From Malaya genurostris (lineage: Eukaryota; Arthropoda; Insecta; Diptera; Culicidae): a stretch of DNA of 64,000 nucleotides. A program made the position numbers and the translations under genes. Under the pieces are notes generated by a model that saw only the letters and a program-made list of their open reading frames with translations, was not told the origin of the DNA and did not search any database. Positions 45,030-57,000 of this stretch are shown here, one piece after another (the stretch's first letter is position 1; every line of letters begins with the position of its first letter). The DNA is taken from positions 28,453,198-28,517,197 of the forward strand of contig NC_080571.1 in the NCBI RefSeq assembly GCF_030247185.1, in the 5' to 3' direction.

Positions 45030-48000
45030 CTGTATGGGAAAAACAGGAGAATCAATTAGTTTGACTACTTCCGGCATTCGGAGTAGGAATTCTTACGCTC
45101 GATTTATCGATGTCTGGTCGGTCAGCAGTGCCTTCAGCAGAGGGCTGGCCGGTTGGTTCTGTCTCCAGAGCATATACATGGCCGGGCCAGCCTCCGAGTG
45201 GAGCCGTGGGTTGTCCCACAAACAGTGGACGGAAACAGTTTTCAAATTGCTCAATGGATCAATGTTGTCTCCTTCCTACGAAAAAAAAATAAACCAGGGG
45301 GCTTTCCAGTAACCGAAATTGGGTCAAATGCGAGCAACAAAAACCAACTAACCGTTTTCGGCAGACAGAGATTAGGTAAATGCGTGCTGACATCGATGCG
45401 TTCCATGAACCAAACCAGATTCCAATAGATGATCGGATGTTCCTTGACAAAACTAGCCTTAGCTAGTGCGTAGTCCCCCTCCTGGCCGAGTATGTTTTCC
45501 AGCTCTTTGCGCAGCACCAGCGGATTCAGATATGGCACGGTGATGACTTCCGACGATTGCTGCTGCTGTGACTGTCGTTGCTCTTCCGACACAATCTGCA
45601 CATCAAGAAACGGAACGGTCACCTTCCCGCACGCGTTGCAGCTAGCATTGAGGTTGGAATCCTCGGCCGACCAGCCGGCCATTACGTCTTCATCGTACAG
45701 AAGAACCGAACAGTTACGGCACTGCCGGCACGATGTCATTTGGATCACGAAATCCGCTTCTCTAGGCTTGTAGTCCTGAAACAGAAACGGAGCACGATTA
45801 CGCAGTCCTGGTCAAATTAAACTCTTCCTAATTTTTACCTCTGCCGTGTCCGGGTACACATTCTCCGGTAGCGTCGGATATGTATTCAGGCTATTGCTCG
45901 ACGTTGTGTTCTCCCCGAGAGGCACTAGATTGTTGTAGCTGGACTTTCTGGACTCGCTGAATCGTCCCCAGAGATCGAATTCATTCGACACCCGCCGGGA
46001 ACGATTGCCATTCACATTTCCATCGTCGTTCAACAGATCACTTTCCGAGCCCAGCCCCTCTCGTTCCAGGCCCCCGTTGCTGGCGCAAATCGTCCCGGAA
46101 CCGGTCTTCACCGGTGTCGAATTGGCCGAAATGGCTTCCTTGATCTCGTCCAATTTCTTCGCCACTGACGTGGCTGCATTTTTTATACTACTGAGTCCTC
46201 CCTGCAGGATTTCGTTGGACTTTTTACCGGTCAAACTGGGACTGTTGAAAATATCCAATAAAAAATCAATTAGATTAGAGTTTCACATTAGAAAATGCAA
46301 CGCACACTCTAAAACAAAAGACGATGACAACAACGATCAGAACATGTTGAAAACAGACAAACAAGTGCTAGGCTATCCGGTCTATTTTTTTTTTCAACCA
46401 GACCAACAACAAACAAAAAATGGCGTGCACTTACCTGACGCTGGAAATGCTTTCGATTACATTCGTCGAGAGGGATTTGAAATCTTTTTTCATGGATAAA
46501 CGTGCAGGTGAGTAGCGGCTACCAAAGTAAGGTATGATTATGTAGGTATGAAAAAATGTAGAAAAAAAAACACAATTAAAAGTAAAACAAACACAAATCA
46601 ATCGCGAGCCACATTCGAGCGCAAATAAGATGATGAAGTTTGAATTTTGCATGCATCATTCCAAAAAAAACTCTTAAAACAAAAAAGAACATCGATTACA
46701 ACAGTAAACTGCATTCGAAACTGGGTTGGTGATATGCATTGTACTTTATTTTGCCTAATGAGTATGAAAGGCCGTTTCTTCAATTACTGCAAGATTAACG
46801 TGTCTGCGAGCATATCGACCGGAACTTTGAGACAAACTTTCAACGAGATTTTTAACGTGTCCCGGAGGTAATCGCTTAACAGGTTTTCCGAAAAGTTTGC
46901 TCTTCACAATAGCGCTTAGAATCGGCTGCGGGCTATTCTGATTTATCGGATGTAGTGGGCTGATAACGTTTCCCAACTAGACACGCTATATTTGCTTTTT
47001 CCCGTTCGAATTCCCTTTTTGGCAAGTTTATTATTCTAGGCTTCACGCAAGAGCAGAGTATGGTTATGCTTGAGCATTTGCCCTATCTCGATTTTTTGTT
47101 TCCTGAATGTCGCTCTTGTTTCCCCAAGTTCAGGAAAGTCAACAGATTTGATTCGAAAACATTAATTGAATTGAATTAATTGAATTTGTTTTATACCAAA
47201 TATCTTAGAAATTCATTAAACGTTTAAATCTGGTGTAATCTAAAAAAAATTATGAAAAAATCGACTTTGGGACATAAAAATTTTGAGATTTCCGAAATCG
47301 AAATTTTTTTTCGATGCCGAATATCTTAGAAATGCCTGAAACGTCGAGATCTGGTGTAATTTAAAAAAAAAAATTTTTTTTATTGAAAAAATTCGAAAAT
47401 TTTCTAAGTGTCAAAGAGTTAGTTGACTTAAAATAAAATTCGGGATAATAAGCGATGAGGTCCACTAATGTCGTTTTCGTTTTTAAATTGCACTACACTG
47501 GTGTAGCGAAAGCTGCACTGAAACCGTTCGTTTTTACCAATTGCACTACACCAGTGCTACACTTTTTCTGCACCGATACCACTGGTGTAGCACTCATCAA
47601 AAGTTTGGTGTAGCTCTGTGCAATGGAATCGTGTATTGTAGTCAATGGTTACTGTTTATGTTTTCGTCATTTTTGTTCGTTTATTCATGCCTCAGTGTAG
47701 CACTGCACCGGTGTAGTGCAAATTAAAAACGAAAACGCCATAAGAGATTGATAGTACCTATTATAGCTCTCTCCGGTCAGTACCAGCCTAGCTGCCGTGT
47801 GGAATCCGGCGGAAAAAAATGAACCAAGAATAGATCCACTGGGTTCCTGCTTCCATGTCGTAAAAGGCGACAATTGCAGGAGTTTCTTTTTCCTTTCAGT
47901 TACCAGATATTTTTAATGTTTCACTTCTGATTACTCTATTTTACTAAATTATCTCTTCATTCAACCTATCAATTTCCCTTAGCTTCGGAGAAAAGTTTTA

Positions 48001-51000
48001 TTTGGAATGTTTTCTTCTTCCATGTTATTGATTGTCTTTCAGGATTATAAATTGAATGATGAAAATCAACTATTGCGCAAATCCGTTGATATTACAAAGT
48101 TAATAACAGAGATAACATATATCAGTATATTGAATACATATCAAAAACGTGATTAATCCACCTAGCAGTGAGATGATACCTTTTTTTATCAATCCGCATG
48201 TGTTTTTGGCATGGATATTCTTCGGTGTTTTAGTTCTCATGACATTATTTTAATTATCGTCGTTTTAAACGGCAAATTTTAATCACTCATTACCCTGTAA
48301 TTTCGAAACTGCAAATCGTATCGAATTTTAATCTTAACGTGTGACAATCGATTTAACATTCCGTGAGATGTCGAAGTAAGTTCCACTTTAGAATTTTTCG
48401 TCATTATTTATGGTACTTCCAGAGCCGGTATTCAGGAATTAGCATAGCCCAAAATGATTCGAATGGCCATAAATTATTACGACAAACAATTTACATGAAA
48501 TTTATAAACTCATCATCTGTAATTCCAGAATCGGATAAAATTCACCAATTTTGTATGGGACCTTAAGTCCTGTAATATTTGTTTTTGAAGTTCGATTTGG
48601 TCTTTTTTGAGAAAATGATTGAGCTTTGAGAATCGATACTGGAACCGGAATTCTAAAATCGGTGTAGCCGAAATCAGTTAAATTCACCTGAGCAGTGTGT
48701 AGACATCTTTGAGAAATTGTAGTGCGAATTAAAATTTGGGGGTACATTCCGAATCCAAAAACGAATACCGCTTAAACTGAAATAAATTTATTTGGTAATC
48801 GACTATCCAAATCAGAAAACCCGATAAACCTGATTAATTTATGTGAAATGAACATTTTTATACTAAAGCCTGTCCCAGAAAGTATGGACGCAACCAAAAA
48901 CTGCTTCCATTTCGCAATGGTTCAAAATCTGTCAATTTTTATGGCTGCGTCCTGTTGTTTACATTCTTCTCTAACCACTTGTGCAGTTGTTTATTCGTTT
49001 TCATTAGTTTGTTTCAAAATGCGTGGACTTTCAGCAAAACAACGTCGAAAAATTGTGTACAAATGGTGCACAGAACGCGGACTGTCACTGAGAAAGATAG
49101 CAAAAATGGAAGGAGTAAGTGAAAAAGCCGTGCGAAATGCAATCAGGAAGTTCGGTGAGGATAACCCGAAAACGGGTCGAAAAAAAAGGCCCTACTAACC
49201 CTCAGTTGGATAAACGTATACTGAAAGGCGTTCGAGCAAAAGAAGGAGGTTTCATTTCGGGATGTGGCCAAAAAAGTGGGCACTTCGAAGTCAAATGTTC
49301 TTCGTGTTGAAGAACGTTTGAATTTTCGAACCTATAAGAAGCAGAAACATCCAAAACGTAGTCCGAAACAAGAAGCATCGATCAGGCCGAGGGTTCGAAA
49401 GCTGTACAATACGATTCTTGCTGGAAATTTGAACTGCATAATCATGGACGACGAAACCTACATGAAACTCGATTACAAATCCTTGCCGGGATCACAATAT
49501 TATACGGTGCGAGAAGGGCCGTTAAACCAGTCCGAGACATCGATTGAAGTCGAAAAATTTGGTAAGAAAGCTATGGTCTGGCAAGCAATTTGTAGCTGCG
49601 GTAAGATTACGAAACCCTTCTTCACCACTGCATCAATGAACAGCGAAATATACATCAAGGAATGTTTACAAAAACGACCTCTACCCATGATTCGAAGCCA
49701 CATAGATTCTGTTGTCTTCTGGCTAGATCTTGCTTCTTGCCAGTAGTCGAAATCAATGGTAGAATTGTATACTACCAAAAATGTCACTTTCGTCCTAAAA
49801 GACATGAATCCCCCAAATTGCCTACAACTTCGACCAATTGAGGAATTTTGGGCATTAACGAATCTTAAGAAAAATGTCTCGGCAACCGAAACCATTCAAC
49901 AGTTCGGAAAAGATTGGAAAAAAAGTGTCAAAACTTGTCGCCAAAAAGTCTGTACGGAATTTAATGAGAAACGTTCGCAAGAAGGTGCGCCAGCTAGTCT
50001 ACGAAAGCTAAGTAGCAAATGTTGAGAATAATATTCTGTTGTTGTAGCCTAATATTATCAGTATATCGAATAAAATTTGAATATCTAACACTTGTGAATT
50101 ATATACAGCGAAATCAAAGTGCGTCCATACTTTCTGGGACAGTCTTTAATCACCCTGTATCACCAAAACCGGAAGTTGGATTTGACTAAAAAGTGAGATG
50201 TTTTATAGGATCTTAAGACCTTTCATTTTAATCTTTTACAATTCCTAAATTTCATTTGAATCTTAGATCGGTTTAGCAATCTACGAGAAAAATGAGTAAC
50301 ATTATTTTAATTTCGTTTCACATATCATCCTGTAGTTCGTGATTCAGGAACCTTGTTTGGGAGCATACGACTTTTCATATGAATCTGAGTTTGTACAAAC
50401 CGGTTGAGTCATCTCCGAAAAAAATTGAGTGAAATTATTTGTCACACGCATTTGCTGATCTCGACGAACTGATTCGAATGGTATATGGGTGCTATGTTCT
50501 TCCAACATTACTTGTTGTATGTAATTTAAATCAATATAATTATGGAATTGTTTTCAACTCGAAAATTTTGCCATATTCGAACGATTATGTTGCCAAAAAC
50601 GAACCGTGCTAAAATCGGCCCGAGGCAAATTGTCATGAAAAGGGATGCTGTACACAGTCTTTTTGGTACTTAGAAACAATTGTATGTAACAGTATAAAAA
50701 AGTGTTTCACGTTGCTCCCAAGCATTGCTTTGTCATACAGCGCTCAAAACTCCTACTGTTGGAATAGGGGGGAAAGTCGCTTATACAAAAATGTCGATAT
50801 CTCCGTTGAAAATGGACGGATTTTAACTGGCTTGTTGGATAGCTATTACCGTGTGGAATCTGAGTATAGAAACATATTCTGCTTTCAAGGTCAAGCGTGA
50901 CAGATACTGTCAAAAAACAGAAAATTTTGACATAAAACTTCGTATAACTCAAAAAGTAAACATCCGATCTCAAAACCATTCAATAGCGTTCAGGGTGACT

Positions 51001-54000
51001 AGTTTGATCAAAATCGGTCCAGCCATCTCTGAGATCTCGACCTCACACACACACACACACACACGGACATTTGCTCAGTTCGTCGAGCTGAATCGATTGG
51101 TATATGACATTCGACTCTCCTCGGGCCTCGGAAAAATTTTCTAAAGTTTGAACGAATTCTATACCTATTTTTGCCTTTCTCATATAGAAAGGTTATGCAA
51201 TCACTGTGAAAACCGACTTCTGAACTGAGGCCCGGAGAACCGAGTGTCATATACCATTCGACTCAGTTCGTCGAGTACGCAAAATGTCTGTGTGTGTATG
51301 TGTGCGTATGTGTGTGCGTATGTGTGTATGTAACGTTTTTTTGCACTAACTTTTCTCGGAGATGGCTGAACCGATTTTCACAAACTTAAAATCAAATGAA
51401 AGGTTTTGTATACAAATCTCATACAAAATACCTGAATATTATTTTAATACGACTTCCGGTTCCGGAGTTATGGGGTAAAATGTGCAAAAAAATGAAAATA
51501 TGTGTTCTAACTTTTCTCATAGATGGCGCGACCGATTTTCACGAACTTGGGTTCAAATGAAAGGTCCTGTGGTCCCATGCGTAATTCCTGAATTTCATTC
51601 GGATCCGACTTCCGGATCCGGAAATATAGGGTAAAGTGGGTTAAAAATTGTATACCATCACTTAAAATGGGGAAAAACCTTAAAAAAATTCTAAATCGAC
51701 CTCAAATCTTTTCCAATTGATAGTTTTTATCAGTAGACGGTCAAACAAACCGATTTCGGTTATTCTTTTAAAAATCTAAGAAAATTGTTTTGAAGAATAC
51801 ATATTTTCATTTTTTTGCACATTTTACCCCATAACTCCGGAACCGGAAGTCGGATTCAAATAATATTTGCGACATTTTGCGTACTCGACGAACTGAGTCG
51901 AATGGTATATGACACTCGGCTCTCCGGGCCTCAGTTCAGAAGTCGGTTTTCACAGTGATTGCATAACCTTTCTATATGGGAAAGGCAAAAAGGTAAAAAA
52001 CACTTGATATTAATATTTCAAACTATAAATTAATATTTTTCTCGGTAGCCGGCTGCCCAGATCAATCAATATAACCAATTTTTAATTTTAATAAAGAGTT
52101 TAGCGGAAATAATAAAGAATCAAGACGCGCGTGAAATCTGTTGACCTTTATTTCTTGATTTAAAATGATTTTATAAAAACTGTTTAGAATATGTCAATGC
52201 AATGAATCAATTATTTTGTCTAAATCCTATTCACTCGTTTATTTGGTATCACGTAATTTCATTTTTAAAAAGTAGGGAAGTTTTTATTATTTACGCGACA
52301 GTGTTGCAAATTTTTCTTCAGTTTCCTTTAATAAGAGCTGTGAATCAAGACTTCCCGGGACTTCAATATAGGACATTGTTGAATCGTTCACTCGGGAAGT
52401 CAGTGAGTTTAGTGGTGCATCCGAGCATCTTGAAACCGGAACATACGGAGTCGCGCGCGAATAATACCAATACTGGAATTTTTACTAACAAATATCCTTC
52501 TCCCGTGACACTTGTGGAGTGTACACTAGTATAACATATACGGCCTCTAGTAACAACAAGTGTTGGACTAACATACCTTTCCATTCCTTAGACGATCTAC
52601 GTTCGGGCCTGGTCGGCGCCGGTACTGATCAATGAGTTTTGGGGCTACCAGAAGATGTACATTGGAGGATGATTTGCCAGTCCCAGGTTGGATCATCTAG
52701 AAATTCCTTGTACAATTTCAGCTAATCCCGATCAGTAACGGGGTAGCAACCAGTTTCATGCATTCCGAAGACAAAACCGCATGAAAAACCCGCATAAAAA
52801 TAGACCTTAGTGTAAATCTATATACAGGGAGAAATTCAGGGAGTGTGCACTTATATGGAAATTCAATTGGATTTCTAAAGGATTTCCGAGTTATTTTTTT
52901 TTAAGCATATTTTCTTCACTGGAGAGAATATTTTTACGCATTTTCACCATCGCGTATGTTTGGCAAAACAATCAAATGACTACCAGTAAGTGAAATAAAT
53001 GAAACTTTCATCAGATTACAAAAAAAACATTATTATTCATCGCATTTGGTCAGCTGCTTAAACCAAACTATTTAAAAAAACTAATATTATTCACCCGATA
53101 GCAGTGTTGGTGATTGCCGAAAATTTGACAGAAGCTGCTATATTGCTATCTATATTGTATACAACATTTTCAACCCGTAGAAGATGCTACAAGAGCTCGC
53201 TACCTCTTAATGATTGGTGCTGTGTGGAATTTACACGCTGCCAAAAAAAACCCAACGGTTGACTTAAATTCACCTAACATGAAGTAATCAAGCATGTTTT
53301 TAATTGTTGGGTGAAAAGTACTGTATCGATTGAGTAGTTTTCACTCAACAGTGTAGTATACTTCAATAAGTTGCTGTTGGGTGAAAAAAAATTGTGTGTT
53401 GCATCGCAGAAACTATCGGTCAGATTTGAAGTGATTGAAATTATTTTGTAAAATTGCCAGTTTTGGGAAATAATTCAATGATTGTCATCAATCGCAGTGT
53501 GAGTAGCTTTGTATAATTTCTCTTTAAAACAATAATTACACCGCAATATCATTTCAAGCGATGGAAGATATTGAGATGCGTTCGATCGCTCAACGGTGCA
53601 GTTCCAGCAGCTCAATAGAGCAGCCTTGGCAGTTCAATGATATAGTCTGTAGATTTAATACTGTTGCAGCTCCAGTTGCAAAATACAATGAATATGAATT
53701 CCCATAAGTGTGCGAATAGATTTAATTTCATTACTCATTCTGAATTTTGTAAATGTAACGGTAACAAACCATCTGAACATAATTACATTGTTGAAATATG
53801 TAAAAAGATAAATATTAAATAAATGAAGTAATCATAGTTGACTTTATTATTTGCGATTTATTTTTCAAACCATCGAACGAAAACTGAAATCAAATTACCC
53901 AAGTTGATTTTTATATCGCTTGCGTAGTTTCTACCTAATCAGTACTATTGATGCTTTTACTCAAAAATCAGTAAAACCCATTTTACCCAAAATTGGCTTC

Positions 54001-57000
54001 CTGCACACAACCCCTCTATTGAGTGAAAAGTACTTAAAATTAGGTAATTTTTTGGCAGCGTGTACCAAGAGAGAATCGTACCCTCGTGCTTCCAAGCGGC
54101 TGGTTGTGACGTAATTAATGTTTCGAGTTTGCGAGTCATCTCCGTCCAATAATGCTCTATTTCGGATAAGAAACAGAATTACTTTCCTTTTGTGGAATTT
54201 GGAATTTCTGTTTCAAGAGATTTCGCAGCCGATTCTTAGCATACAGAACCATTCAATGGCTAGTACTAGGACTTTACTGACACTAAAAATCCTTCCAGAT
54301 CGGGGCCCCGAACATACGACAACTGGCTTGGAAGCAGTGGTGGTAAAGCATCGATTCCGAACACGTAAAACGTGTTCGTTCCGAACCAAAAAGCGAACCA
54401 CCATCGCGAGTATAAATTTACCGATACCATCGTTCGAGTCAGCATCGCCGAACCAAGAAGCGATGCTTTAGTTTGTGAGCCTATCGTTACTAGTATGTTC
54501 ATGAACATCCGATTCGAGTACTATAGGCTGTTGCTTCGGATGAACCGAACGCGGCTGAACGTTTCAGTGTTTGGGTAGCTTAGCAAGTAATGGCTGAGTA
54601 TGGTAATTTTGTATATTTCCAGCGAGCGTAGAGTAGCTCAATATGGTAAATTGAAAATGTTTTAACATTTGCAAATTCGATATTGAATAAATTGGTGAGT
54701 CAATAGCAATTAAAATTGAGTAATTTTGGGCATTTACAACGAGCGTAGGGTGCCTGTATATGGAAAATAGAATTTTTTTGACTAATCTCATTTCGATGCT
54801 CTATTGATTAGTGAATAAATAGCAGTTCGAATTGGATAATTTTTCACATTTTCAGCGAGCGGCGGTGACGCAATATGAAAATTTGTAAATTTTTTGATTT
54901 TGCTAATTTGATGTTTTAATAAATATTGATTCAAAAGCAATTAAAATTTAACTATTTTTAACATTTTCAGCGACCGTAGGGTGGTTCTATTTGAAAAATC
55001 GACAAAAATTGAATCTTAAACTAATTCGATGGTCTGTTGATTCTGGAAACAATAGCAGTTCGAATTGGATAATTTTTTACATTTTTATCGAGCGTAGGGT
55101 AGAGGAATATGAAATTTTGCATATATTTAGACTTTTGCTGATTTCATGTTCCATTTAATAGTGAATGAAGAGCAATAAAAATTGATAATTTTGGACATTT
55201 TCAGCGACCGTAGGGTGGTACTATTTGGAAAATTTTGAATTTTTCGACTAATGTCGATTCAAGCAGTTTCAATAGGATTTCCCATTTACAGCGAGCGTAG
55301 TGTGGTCCTATTCGAAAAATGTTAGTATTTGAATTTGCAAATCCGATGCTTTATTGATTGGAGAATGAATTAAATTCGAATAGGATATTTTTTGACATTT
55401 TCAGTGGGCGTAGAGTGGCTTAATATAAAAATATGGGAATATTTTACCTTTTCCTAATTCAATGTTTAATTGATAGCAATTGGAATATTAGAATTTTAAT
55501 CATTTTGTTCGGTGGTAAGGCTGCTTTATATGAGAAATTGTGAACTATTTTGCCAAATCGGATGCTGTATTGATTAATATATAAATAGTAGTGGTAGTGA
55601 ACCATCGGATTTGAACATGCAAATCGTCGAAGTGCCTGTGATTTTGATTGTAATTTTTAACGCGCTATTGCTTTGCTCGTCAACTAAATTAGAATTTGGT
55701 TTTGATGCTATAGGTAAGCATTTCATCGAACCATAAATAATAAAACTACGCATCGAATAGAGCTCAATTGACCTTCGCCGATGGTCTGCCAACTGAATGG
55801 TTTGGTACATATGGCTCCGCCGAACAGCAAGCGAACTTTACCGTCAACCGAATAAACAGTTTTTGCTAGGAAAATATTTCTGAACAAATATGTACAAAGC
55901 ATCGGTGTTCGGTTCCCACTTTACCACCACTGGCATGGATTAGGAAATAGTATAAAATTACAATTTTTTATATTAAACCACCCAGCGCTCGCTGAGAATA
56001 TCCAAAATTAAAAAAACCCAACCTTGAAAATAATGCACTAATGAATTAACATCGATCAGACAAAAGTCAAAATGTTACCGCTAAACCGCTCACTAAAAAC
56101 GTCCAAAATCATCCAATTCTACCTGCTACTGATTCGCTCATCAATTGAACATTAAAATAGCAAAAATCAAAATATTTTCAAATTTTTATATTAAACCCCC
56201 CTACGATCGCTGAAAATGTTCTTATCATCATCATGAAAATCATCTTATTTGAACTGCTATTAATTCATCAATCAATAGAACATCGAATTGACATTAGTCA
56301 AAAACTTTACAATTATACAGATAGAACCATCCTATGGTCCCTGAAAATCTCAAAAATGAGCAATTTGTAATTGTTATTAATTCACTATTAAATCAGCAAA
56401 AGTCAAAATATTTACAAATTTTCATATTGCGCCATCCTAAATGCCCAAAATTATTCAATTCGAACTGCTATTGATCCAACAATCAACAAACCATCGAATT
56501 GGTATTAGTAAAAAATTTTACAATTTTTCAAATAGAAAAACCCTACGGTGGCAGATAACTTCCATAGATTTTTTACTATCATCGAATTAGTAAAAAATCC
56601 ACATTTTTAAATTGCGCCACTCTACGCTCTCTGAAAATGTCTAAAATTATCCAAGTTGAACTGCTATTGATTCAACAATCGATAGAACATCAAATTTAAA
56701 TACGCTCGTTGAAAATACCAGAAATTACTTAATTTTCTTTGCTATTGACTCACCAGTTTATTAAACATCGAATTTGCAAGAGTAAAAAAAAAACCTTTTC
56801 ATATTGAACCACTTTACGATTGCTGAAATGTTCCAAAATATTCAATTCTTATTGTTATAGATTCTATAACCAAAACCATAAAATTTGCAAAAAATCCAAA
56901 ACTTACTATTTTCCATATCGAGCCACCCTACGCACACTGATAATGTCTGCATTGATAATTTCAAAACCAGGATGTGAGAATTGAAATCAACAAACCATCG

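Larger units (their letters stand above)
48147..51168 (-). repeat. Interspersed repeat family 3, inverted long copy, interrupted
   Basis: The reverse complement of 23820-25810, beginning GTGATTAATCCACC (mirrors 25795-25810) and ending with GAATTCTATACCTATTTTTG near 51168. It is split by the ITmD37E insertion at 48866-50146. The noncoding flanks match the other copy on both sides of the insertion (for example the GAATCTGAGTTTGTA region at 50380 and AAGGTTCCTGAATC at 50350). Confidence 0.8.

Noticed and set aside
49019..49198. A separate small helix-turn-helix gene
   Set aside because: It is the N-terminus of the ITmD37E transposase cut off by a frameshift.
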